7,610 nucleotides of DNA from Proteiniphilum sp. UBA5267. Lineage in GTDB: Bacteria > Bacteroidota > Bacteroidia > Bacteroidales > Dysgonomonadaceae. The notes beneath the pieces are model-generated. The model had not been told where the DNA came from. It made no database searches and worked only from the letters and a program-made list of their open reading frames with translations. The DNA is taken from contig DHTF01000063.1 of NCBI GenBank assembly GCA_002411515.1, positions 3,967 through 11,576 of the forward strand, given 5' to 3'. A program made the position numbers and the translations under genes. Below are positions 1 to 5,717 of the stretch, piece by piece; the first letter of the stretch is position 1; each line of letters opens with the position of its first letter.

Positions 1-22
1 GGTAGCAAGAAGGTAGCAAGAA
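1..22. repeat. 11-bp perfect tandem duplication
   Basis: The unit GGTAGCAAGAA occurs twice in direct succession at 1-11 and 12-22 and may continue to the left of the window. It abuts the terminator hairpin, and its second copy supplies part of the A-rich flank that becomes the U-tract on the minus strand. Two copies are too few to call it a functional repeat; replication slippage is the simplest explanation. Confidence 0.6.
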
Positions 23-60
23 AAGCCGTCTCATGATAAAACATGAGACGGCCTCCTTTT
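18..60. terminator. Bidirectional intrinsic terminator
   Basis: A perfect 11-bp stem, GCCGTCTCATG (25-35) with CATGAGACGGC (42-52), closes a 6-base loop. On the minus strand it is followed by TTTTCTT, so it should end transcription of the PHP phosphoesterase gene, whose stop codon lies about 50 bases upstream. On the plus strand it is followed by CTCCTTTTT, so it could also stop a rightward transcript entering from the left edge. Confidence 0.85.
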
Positions 61-103
61 TATGTTACTCTTTGGTGCTGGGGAATGATAACCCCGGGGG
101 AAT

Positions 104-1177
104 TTACCAAATGTCGAAATCCGAGGCGGATATCGTTAAATTCTCTTCGTTCCCGGTATAGCAGTTCTTCACTGTGAAAACGGTTTCCGGTTGAGGGATG
201 GAAAATAAAATGGTCTTTTGTGCCGGGAGAATATATAAATTGCTACCGGCGGTGGCCCGGTATGTGATGTCGGAGATATTGGTTATTTCTGCCTGTTTTT
301 CATTGATGATTCGTATTTTCAGAGAAGCCTTCAGCAACCCTTTCAGGTGTTCGGGCTTTCCAACTAACATGCCATGAAAATAAGCGATGCTTCTTTTGGC
401 AAACAGCGCCTCTTTGATGCTCTCAACGGTCCGCTCTTTGGCCAGGACGAGAGTCATGGGACGAACATTGTTTTCTATTCCATAAGAGGTATGGATCGGA
501 TCGTGGATATCGGAATTGGACATGAATGCCAGGTTCATCTGTTTGCACCAATCAAAAACTACCGGATAATATTCCATATAATTAAAAACTTCCACTCCGT
601 GAATTTTACCGGCTTTGATCAACTCGTCGTGAACGGGATAAAAGGTCGACTTATCATCGGGCCAACCGGGGTGATTCCACATAATGAATGCACCTTGCCG
701 TAAGGCTTCTTCGATGGCTTGCAGGGGGTCTTCTACATCCAGGGGCATGGCATCATTGATAAAGAGGGCATTGAGATGGCCCAAAGGTTTGCTTCGGGTG
801 ATTTCTGCACCCTTAATAACCATGAAGCCAATGGCATCACCTGCTTTTTTAGCAATCTTATACGATTCATTCAGGTCTCCCTTCAGGATTTCCTTTTTTG
901 GCCGGTATTCAATATGATCGGTGATGGCAATGGCATCCAGTCCATCTTGCCATGCTTCTGATACCCGTACATCGGGCCACACGTTTCCATCGGAAAAAAT
1001 GGAGTGGATGTGAAAATCACATTTTAGTGTTTGATAACCCTCCACATCCGGGATGTGAATTTCATTTCTCACGCTCGAATAATTCATCTCGGTGATCTCA
1101 TAAACATCGCTGTTGCGGAGTTGCGCATGAAGTGATAAAACACTGCAGAACATTAGGAATACAAAAATCTTTTTCAT
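104..1177 (-). CDS. Exported PHP-domain metal-dependent phosphoesterase
   Basis: A 357-residue protein predicted to be a periplasmic or outer-surface PHP-family hydrolase of phosphate esters; the substrate is unknown. It begins with a signal peptide (K2, K3, hydrophobic core 4-16, likely cleavage after LHA at residue 18) and has no lipobox. The PHP metal ligands are visible: H56 and H58 in DFHIHS, D63, H88 in ITDH, E125, H134 in GHLN, H169 in WNHPG, and D223 and H225 in SDIHD. Residues about 280-357 look like a small beta-rich C-terminal domain. I chose the ATG at 1177 because the in-frame ATG at 1225 adds 16 residues ahead of a textbook signal sequence. The protein resembles the stand-alone secreted PHP proteins common in Bacteroidota, including the Sb-PDE-like phosphodiesterase group, but that assignment is from memory. 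It lies downstream of the ferredoxin gene but is separated by a terminator, so it is probably its own transcription unit. I see no clear promoter motif for it. Confidence 0.88.
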   Translation of the reverse strand: MKKIFVFLMFCSVLSLHAQLRNSDVYEITEMNYSSVRNEIHIPDVEGYQTLKCDFHIHSIFSDGNVWPDVRVSEAWQDGLDAIAITDHIEYRPKKEILKGDLNESYKIAKKAGDAIGFMVIKGAEITRSKPLGHLNALFINDAMPLDVEDPLQAIEEALRQGAFIMWNHPGWPDDKSTFYPVHDELIKAGKIHGVEVFNYMEYYPVVFDWCKQMNLAFMSNSDIHDPIHTSYGIENNVRPMTLVLAKERTVESIKEALFAKRSIAYFHGMLVGKPEHLKGLLKASLKIRIINEKQAEITNISDITYRATAGSNLYILPAQKTILFSIPQPETVFTVKNCYTGNEENLTISASDFDIW

Positions 1178-1231
1178 ATTGTTTTCAATTTGGTAATATA
1201 GGTTCAACATAAGTTGGGTAATCACCCCTGT

Positions 1232-1270
1232 ATAAAACAGAAAAAGCCGGACGGGAATGTTCGGCTTTTC
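1232..1270 (-). terminator. Intrinsic terminator of the ferredoxin gene
   Basis: The stem AAAAGCCG (1242-1249) pairs perfectly with CGGCTTTT (1262-1269). Inner A-U, C-G and G-U pairs can extend it towards a GGAA loop. Read on the minus strand it begins about 22 bases after the ferredoxin stop codon and runs into a T-rich tract (TTTTTCTGTTTTA). This separates the ferredoxin transcript from the phosphoesterase gene downstream. Confidence 0.8.
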
Positions 1271-1291
1271 TATTCTTTACACCCTTGTTTT

Positions 1292-1459
1292 TTATGCAGG
1301 ATGAATAGACTCTGTCGGGCAGACATCTGCACAAGCACCACAATCGGTGCACACCTCAGGATCAATTGAATAAATATCACCTTCGGATATTGCATCAACA
1401 GGACATTCATCGATACATGTTCCACAGGCAATGCAAGTGTCTTCAATTACGTAAGCCAT
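1292..1459 (-). CDS. Small 2[4Fe-4S] ferredoxin
   Basis: A 55-residue bacterial-type (clostridial-type) ferredoxin, a cytoplasmic low-potential electron carrier. Two complete cluster motifs are visible, each C-x2-C-x2-C-x3-C-P: C9, C12, C15, C19 and C37, C40, C43, C47. The protein is acidic and has the internal pseudo-twofold repeat typical of the family, without extension or insertion. It starts at the ATG at 1459 and ends with TAA at 1292-1294. It has its own promoter-like box upstream and its own terminator, so it is probably monocistronic and divergent from porT. Likely partners are pyruvate:ferredoxin oxidoreductase, hydrogenase or Rnf, as in anaerobic Bacteroidales, but none is encoded in this window. 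All eight cysteines and both prolines are present, so the family call is firm; the physiological partner is inference. Confidence 0.95.
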   Translation of the reverse strand: MAYVIEDTCIACGTCIDECPVDAISEGDIYSIDPEVCTDCGACADVCPTESIHPA

Positions 1460-1505
1460 AATAGTGAAATAAATTAGTTATTGAAAATTGTTTGTTATGT
1501 TGCAA

Positions 1506-1513
1506 CAAAGGTA
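1506..1513 (-). promoter_or_regulatory. Putative -7 box for the ferredoxin gene
   Basis: On the minus strand this reads TACCTTTG, a full match to the Bacteroidota -7 consensus TAnnTTTG. Transcription would start near 1499 and give a leader of about 40 bases. No TTTG is visible at the -33 position, which falls in a run of T, so the assignment rests on the -7 box and its placement. Confidence 0.55.
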
Positions 1514-1546
1514 ATGAGTTTTTCATGAAAAAAAAAGATTTTGTGA

Positions 1547-1554
1547 TATCTTTA
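1547..1554 (+). promoter_or_regulatory. Possible -7 box for porT
   Basis: TATCTTTA matches five of the six fixed positions of TAnnTTTG and lies 49 bases before the porT start codon. There is no TTTG at -33 (the region reads TTTCATG). This is the best candidate in the 143-bp divergent gap but is weak. Confidence 0.3.
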
Positions 1555-1602
1555 TTCCTGAAAAAACACAATAATACAGCCTTAAAACCGTTTGACTAAG
1601 GG

Positions 1603-2310
1603 ATGAAAAAAACAACGATATTTCTTTGCTTGCTGCTGCTTTGTTTCCCGGGACATCTCTTTGGTCAGTACAGAAAGCTGCAGCACAGGCCTTATGCCGA
1701 TCAGCGTCTGTTCCATTTGGGATTTACGCTGGGTTTGCATACCCAGGATCTGATCCTCACCCAGTCGGGTTACGTGAACGACAATGGAGCGGTCTGGTTT
1801 TCAGAAATACCCCACTACACACCCGGATTTTCAGTCGGGATGATCGCCGATATGCACCTGAACCGTTACCTGAACCTGCGGTCTATCCCCACGCTTTATC
1901 TGGGGGAGAAATATTTTGTTTTCAGGGAGCAATCTTCGGGAGCGGAATATGCCACGCAGATCCGGAATAACTATCTCTCTCTTCCGCTTCATTTGAAAAT
2001 ATCTACCGGGCGAATCGACAACTTTCGTCCTTATTTTTTGCTGGGCGGATATGGCAGTATTGAATTGGGTTCCCGGAAGAAGCAAGCCGTCCTGTTGAAA
2101 CCGTATGATTTTGGGATTGAGCTGGGTGTGGGTTGTGATTTTTATCTGCCGCTGTTTAACCTGGCTCCCGAATTAAAATTTGGTTTCGGATTGATCGATA
2201 TCCTGGAGAAAGAGCGGGGAGACCTCGCCGATGAAAGTCTGCAAAAATATGCACGTTCGCTGTCAAAAGCGACCCAAAGGATGATTACCCTAAGCTTTCA
2301 CTTTGAATAG
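1603..2310 (+). CDS. porT: PorT-like outer-membrane protein of the type IX secretion system
   Basis: A 235-residue protein resembling PorT of Porphyromonas gingivalis and SprT of gliding flavobacteria, an outer-membrane beta-barrel needed for T9SS export of CTD-tagged cargo. It has a signal peptide (K2, K3, leucine-rich core 6-14, probable cleavage between G21 and Q22). The mature part shows the pattern of the small OMP beta-barrel family: alternating hydrophobic strands, the early HLGFTLGLH segment, NRYLNLRSIPTLYLGEK near the middle, LSLPLHLKISTGRIDNFRPY after it, and a C-terminal strand ending in an aromatic-X sequence (SFHFE). The length is close to known PorT proteins. It stands alone on the plus strand, divergent from the ferredoxin gene and convergent with the glycosyltransferase gene, whose 3' end it overlaps by 13 bp. 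Identification is by recognition of conserved segments rather than alignment. The fallback is a generic PorT-family porin-like protein. Confidence 0.82.
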   Translation: MKKTTIFLCLLLLCFPGHLFGQYRKLQHRPYADQRLFHLGFTLGLHTQDLILTQSGYVNDNGAVWFSEIPHYTPGFSVGMIADMHLNRYLNLRSIPTLYLGEKYFVFREQSSGAEYATQIRNNYLSLPLHLKISTGRIDNFRPYFLLGGYGSIELGSRKKQAVLLKPYDFGIELGVGCDFYLPLFNLAPELKFGFGLIDILEKERGDLADESLQKYARSLSKATQRMITLSFHFE

Positions 2311-3323
2311 AGAGAATGGTAGGTTCTTTTCTTGTTGAGATAAAACTGTAGCAAAATACTTTTCCGATACAGGGTGCCGATTTTTTTCACAGTTGTCTTG
2401 TTCATGTTCTCCCTGCGCGAAGCTTTATAAGTGGGGCGCATTTTCAGGAAATCGCGATAAGCATCCACCACAGCCCGTGCGCTTTTGAACGCTCCCTTTT
2501 GGATCAGGTGCAGATATGCCAGGAAGTCGAACAGGAAGCGCATCAGAAAGGTAGACAGAAAGTCCGATTTGGGGACATTCTTATAGAGCATCAGCAGATT
2601 ATTCCGGAAATTAAGGTACATCTTTTTCGGATTATCTTTGCTGAGTGACGCCCCTCCTACATGATAGACCACAGACGCGGGGATGCACATCACAACATGC
2701 CCCCTAGCCTGCAGGCGCCAGCAGAGATCAATTTCTTCCATATGGGCAAAAAAACCGGCATCGAGCCCCCCCACCTCCATATATTCTTTTCTTCGGATAC
2801 AAAGAGCGGCACCTGTGGCCCAGAAGACGGGTAAAACCACATCATACTGCCCCAGGTCTTCTTCCACTATCTCCAGTATACGTCCTCTGCAGAAGGGATA
2901 TCCGTAACGGTCAAGGAATCCACCTGCCGCACCGGCATATTCAAACAGTTTCTGATGGTGATAAGCACGGATTTTAGGTTGGACTGCTGCCACATGAGGA
3001 TGGGCATCCATATATTGAATCAGGGGATCGAGCCAGTTTTCGGTCGTCTCCACATCGGAATTCAACAAGACCACATACTCTGAGTCCACTTGCTGGATGG
3101 CCTTGTTGTAGCCATCTGCAAATCCGTAGTTTTTATCGAGAAGGATCAAAGACAAATCGGGATAGTTTGCCTTCAGGAATTCAACCGAGTCGTCGGTCGA
3201 TCCATTGTCGGCTACAACCACACGGTACTCATCGCTTTGCGTGTGTGCCACCACGGAAGGGAGAAACTGCTCCAGCAGTTTTTTTCCGTTCCAGTTTAAG
3301 ATAACGACCGATGCTTTTGTCAT
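2298..3323 (-). CDS. Family 2 glycosyltransferase (rhamnosyltransferase-like, WbbL/COG1216 type)
   Basis: A 341-residue GT-A fold inverting glycosyltransferase acting at the cytoplasmic face of the inner membrane, probably adding a sugar to LPS, O-antigen or another surface glycan; donor and acceptor are unknown. Visible motifs are NWNG (10-13), the nucleotide-binding DNGSTDDS (39-46), the DxD-equivalent NSDVE (88-92, D90), the ATGAALCIRR segment (169-178), the acidic catalytic region EEIDLCWR (196-203) and HVGGAS (221-226). A hydrophobic stretch at about 255-274 followed by a lysine- and arginine-rich tail suggests peripheral membrane attachment. It is the last gene of the mtaB operon, starting 5 bases after the acyltransferase stop codon. 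Its own stop codon lies inside porT on the opposite strand, so no free terminator follows it. The family is certain; the rhamnosyl specificity is only a family resemblance. Confidence 0.9.
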   Translation of the reverse strand: MTKASVVILNWNGKKLLEQFLPSVVAHTQSDEYRVVVADNGSTDDSVEFLKANYPDLSLILLDKNYGFADGYNKAIQQVDSEYVVLLNSDVETTENWLDPLIQYMDAHPHVAAVQPKIRAYHHQKLFEYAGAAGGFLDRYGYPFCRGRILEIVEEDLGQYDVVLPVFWATGAALCIRRKEYMEVGGLDAGFFAHMEEIDLCWRLQARGHVVMCIPASVVYHVGGASLSKDNPKKMYLNFRNNLLMLYKNVPKSDFLSTFLMRFLFDFLAYLHLIQKGAFKSARAVVDAYRDFLKMRPTYKASRRENMNKTTVKKIGTLYRKSILLQFYLNKKRTYHSLYSK

Positions 3324-3328
3324 GTAAA

Positions 3329-4225
3329 CTATCCTTTTCTTTTAAATTTCCAGCGGTTGTGCGACCAGAGGTAATATGCAGGCTCTCTCAGGACAGTCTC
3401 CTCCAGTTTCCGGATATATCGTTCAGTGATGTCAATAGGTGTATCCTGATCGCCGGGAGAAGACAAGATCTCAATCTTTCCCACATAATAGCCCCGCTTC
3501 ACTTTGGTGATATCAAGATAAGCCACCGGCAATCCCAGATGAGCAGCAATCTTGCCCATACCGGTCTGTACGGGTGTATCCTGATTGAGAAAGGTGGTCC
3601 AGTACTGATCCTGATTTCTGGAAGGCCGCTGATCGGCCAGAAAGCCCACAGTCATGAAGTTTCCCTCCTGCTGGTAACTGATCATCCTGCGGAAGGCCCG
3701 CTTCATTTCGATGGGTGTCGCCCCGAAATGATGACGTATTTTTAAAAACAACTGATCGAATGCATCGGCATGTAGTCGTTTGTAAATAAGCCCCAACGCA
3801 GTCTCTTTCTGAAGGTGCAGCCCGATGGAGGTAACCCACTCCCAGTTGGCATAATGCCCCAGACACAACAGACAGGAGTGTCCTTCTGCAACCCATGTAT
3901 CCAGAATTTCGGTATGCAGGAACTTCATCCGTTCGCTCGCCTCCCTATTCGACATATGAAGGGTTTTGACCGATTCCACGAAATAATCGCAGAGGTGATG
4001 ATAGAAGGCCTTTTCAATCTTGATGATCTCTTCTTTGCTTTTGTCAGGGAATGCATTTTTCAGATTCTTCCGAACGGTGGCCTTTCGGTATCTAGCCAAA
4101 TGATAAATAATCCCATACAATAGGTCCGACAGCATATACAACAGCCGAAAAGGCAGCAATGCATGAAGATACAACACCCCGTACAACAGATAATAGGTCA
4201 ACCCTTTTTTACTCTTTCCAGCCAT
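3329..4225 (-). CDS. LpxL/HtrB-family lipid A acyltransferase
   Basis: A 298-residue lysophospholipid/lipid A acyltransferase, expected to transfer an acyl chain from acyl-ACP onto a lipid A precursor at the inner membrane. The N-terminal hydrophobic region (about 10-42) is the usual membrane anchor. The catalytic H-x4-E dyad is present in GHYANWEW (H124, E129). Later family motifs are FLADQRP (195-201), the TGMGKIAAHLGLPV segment (221-234) and LWSHNRWK (286-293) near the C-terminus. The length is typical. Its ATG shares one base with the mtaB stop codon (TAATG at 4227-4223), which suggests translational coupling, and the glycosyltransferase follows after 5 bases. Which acyl position it modifies cannot be told from sequence. 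This organism may have other LpxL/LpxM paralogues, so I give no gene symbol. Confidence 0.9.
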   Translation of the reverse strand: MAGKSKKGLTYYLLYGVLYLHALLPFRLLYMLSDLLYGIIYHLARYRKATVRKNLKNAFPDKSKEEIIKIEKAFYHHLCDYFVESVKTLHMSNREASERMKFLHTEILDTWVAEGHSCLLCLGHYANWEWVTSIGLHLQKETALGLIYKRLHADAFDQLFLKIRHHFGATPIEMKRAFRRMISYQQEGNFMTVGFLADQRPSRNQDQYWTTFLNQDTPVQTGMGKIAAHLGLPVAYLDITKVKRGYYVGKIEILSSPGDQDTPIDITERYIRKLEETVLREPAYYLWSHNRWKFKRKG

Positions 4226-5538
4226 TAAAATTCCGCTTTCATCGCCATTTCTTCTTCATCATACGCGCCCACCTGCACATCGAGTATCCTGTTCACAAAG
4301 TGTGGATCGTAATCGGCGTACAATTTTACATAATTTTCGGTAAAACCATGCATTTTTTGGCCTCGTTTTGTGTGTTCGAACAATACTTTTCTTCCTACAC
4401 CTCTCTGTGACGCGTAAAACTGCTGCAACTTCTCATCCGAAAGATCGAGTAAAACTTTGCTGCGGGCATGTTTCGTTTTGGGATCCACCGCGTAATCAAT
4501 TTGCAGTGCCTGTGTGCCTGGGCGCTCGGAATAGGTGAAGACATGCAGCTGTGAGAAATCGAGCGAACGAATGAACGCCACGCTCTCTTCGAAATAAGCA
4601 TCCGTCTCCCCCCGCACTCCCACAATCACATCTACCCCGATGAAGGCATGGGGAAGGACCTTTTTTATTTTTTCTACCTTGTGGCGAAACAGGGCTGAAT
4701 CATATTTTCGCTTCATCAGCCTGAGAACGGCATCGCTGCCTGCCTGCAGCGGCATGTGGAAATGGGGCGCAAAACGTCTGGAGGAAGCCACAAAATCGAT
4801 GATCTCATCGGTCAGCAGGTTCGGCTCAATAGAAGAAATGCGGTACCGCTCTATCCCATCCACCTCATCGAGTGCCTTCAGCAGATCGATGAAGCTTTCT
4901 TTCGTGGTATGACCGTAATCACCGATGTTGACGCCAGTGAGCACAATCTCCTTTCCTCCCTCTTCTACAACCTGCCGGGCCTGTTGCACCAGATCGGCGA
5001 TGGAGCCATTGCGACTTCGGCCCCTGGCAAAGGGAATGGTACAGAAAGAACAGAAATAGTCACAACCATCCTGCACCTTGAGAAAATAACGGGTACGGTC
5101 GTCAGCCGACACCGAAGGAACAAACGACCGGATACGATTTGTCTTGGAGGTAACCACCTCGCTTTTATCTTTCTTTTGCAGGTCATCTAGGTACTTCACT
5201 ACATCGAGCTTCTGCTCCGCGCCCAGTACCAGATCAACCCCTTCGATGGCGGCTATGTCATCAGGTTTCAGCTGTGCATAACATCCAGTAACCACCACAA
5301 AGGCGGAGGGGTTCTCCTGTATTACTTTCCGGATTGCCTGGCGTCCTTTCTTATCGGCCAACTCCGTCACCGAGCAGGTGTTGATGACGCATATATCGGC
5401 CTTTTGCCCTTTCCTGGCGCGGGTTACTCCGGCGTGCAACAGTTGCCTGCCGATGGCAGAGGTTTCCGCAAAATTCAGCTTACAGCCTAACGTATAGTAG
5501 GATGCCGTTTTATTTTGAAATATTGATTGATCGATCAT
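4225..5538 (-). CDS. mtaB: tRNA (t6A37-C2)-methylthiotransferase MtaB
   Basis: A 437-residue radical-SAM methylthiotransferase that converts N6-threonylcarbamoyladenosine at position 37 of ANN-decoding tRNAs to ms2t6A, using two [4Fe-4S] clusters. The N-terminal UPF0004 domain carries the auxiliary-cluster cysteines C19 (TLGCKLN), C55 (NTCSVT) and C86 (TGCYAQ). The radical-SAM CxxxCxxC is C159, C163, C166 in DGCDYFCSFC, followed by TIPFARGRSRN. The HMPLQAGSD segment (261-269) and a C-terminal TRAM-like region (about 380-430) complete the family layout. KGRQAIRK after the second cysteine and the overall length favour MtaB over MiaB or RimO. I chose the ATG at 5538 because the family commonly begins shortly before the YYTLGCK segment; the ATGs at 5556 and 5583 would add 6 or 15 unlikely residues. 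It is the first gene of a three-gene operon. No key residue is missing. Confidence 0.93.
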   Translation of the reverse strand: MIDQSIFQNKTASYYTLGCKLNFAETSAIGRQLLHAGVTRARKGQKADICVINTCSVTELADKKGRQAIRKVIQENPSAFVVVTGCYAQLKPDDIAAIEGVDLVLGAEQKLDVVKYLDDLQKKDKSEVVTSKTNRIRSFVPSVSADDRTRYFLKVQDGCDYFCSFCTIPFARGRSRNGSIADLVQQARQVVEEGGKEIVLTGVNIGDYGHTTKESFIDLLKALDEVDGIERYRISSIEPNLLTDEIIDFVASSRRFAPHFHMPLQAGSDAVLRLMKRKYDSALFRHKVEKIKKVLPHAFIGVDVIVGVRGETDAYFEESVAFIRSLDFSQLHVFTYSERPGTQALQIDYAVDPKTKHARSKVLLDLSDEKLQQFYASQRGVGRKVLFEHTKRGQKMHGFTENYVKLYADYDPHFVNRILDVQVGAYDEEEMAMKAEF

Positions 5539-5621
5539 ACCTAAGATTGTACCCATGCCGGGACTGTTGCTGTGATAAAACAATCGCCGGATACGTGAAA
5601 AAATTATTTTTTACAAAGACA

Positions 5622-5629
5622 CAAAAATA
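5622..5629 (-). promoter_or_regulatory. Putative -7 box for the mtaB operon
   Basis: On the minus strand this reads TATTTTTG, a full match to TAnnTTTG. Transcription would start near 5615 and leave a leader of about 77 bases before the mtaB start codon. No TTTG sits 19-21 bases upstream, and the surroundings are A/T-rich homopolymers in which chance matches are likely, so support is moderate at best. Confidence 0.4.
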
Positions 5630-5660
5630 CAAAAAAACCCTCATTTATTGCCCTGTTTTC

Positions 5661-5691
5661 TTTGGGATTCAGTTTGTAGATATTATTTTTG
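5661..5691 (+). promoter_or_regulatory. Promoter of the acyl-CoA synthetase gene (-33/-7)
   Basis: TTTG at 5661-5664 is followed after 19 bases by TATTTTTG at 5684-5691, matching both halves of the Bacteroidota housekeeping promoter (TTTG, about 19 bp, TAnnTTTG). Transcription would begin near 5697-5699, giving a leader of about 20 bases before the ATG at 5718. It is the best promoter match in the window. The left arm of an inverted repeat overlaps the -7 box. Confidence 0.72.
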
Positions 5692-5716
5692 CACAAAATA
5701 AGCATAAGTGTGCAAA
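5688..5716. promoter_or_regulatory. 8-bp inverted repeat over the promoter, possible operator
   Basis: TTTGCACA (5688-5695) and TGTGCAAA (5709-5716) are exact reverse complements separated by 13 bases. The left arm contains the last four bases of the -7 box and the right arm ends one base before the start codon. Because the left arm precedes the predicted transcription start, the repeat is better placed as a DNA operator for a dimeric regulator than as an RNA hairpin. No cognate regulator is encoded nearby, so the role is inferred. Confidence 0.45.
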
Positions 5717-5717
5717 C

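Noticed and set aside
80..100. GGGG/CCCC hairpin and CCCCGGGG palindrome after the PHP stop codon
   Set aside because: The short 4-bp pairings compete with one another and have no U-tract; the 11-bp stem at 25-52 explains termination better.
104..163. Possible T9SS C-terminal sorting domain on the PHP protein, given porT nearby
   Set aside because: The C-terminus ends in DFDIW and lacks the conserved features and lysine-containing final strand of known T9SS sorting domains.
374..961. Plus-strand open frames opposite the PHP gene
   Set aside because: They lie antisense to a gene with clear catalytic motifs, have no promoter or start context, and show no recognisable domain.
1178..1225. Upstream start (ATG at 1225) for the PHP phosphoesterase
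   Set aside because: It would place 16 residues ahead of a complete signal peptide that begins MKKIF at 1177, which would spoil export.
3311..5190. Plus-strand open frames opposite the acyltransferase and mtaB
   Set aside because: They are antisense shadows of two well-supported genes, with no domain signal and overlapping one another in different frames.
5539..5583. Upstream starts (5583, 5556) for mtaB
   Set aside because: The extra residues lack family resemblance, and the ATG at 5538 gives the expected short N-terminus before the first cluster cysteine.
5502..5717. 72-residue N-terminal extension of the acyl-CoA synthetase
   Set aside because: The extension crosses the -33/-7 promoter and the mtaB start region and encodes cysteine- and lysine-rich sequence unlike any ANL domain. 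The ATG at 5718 gives a normal N-terminus.
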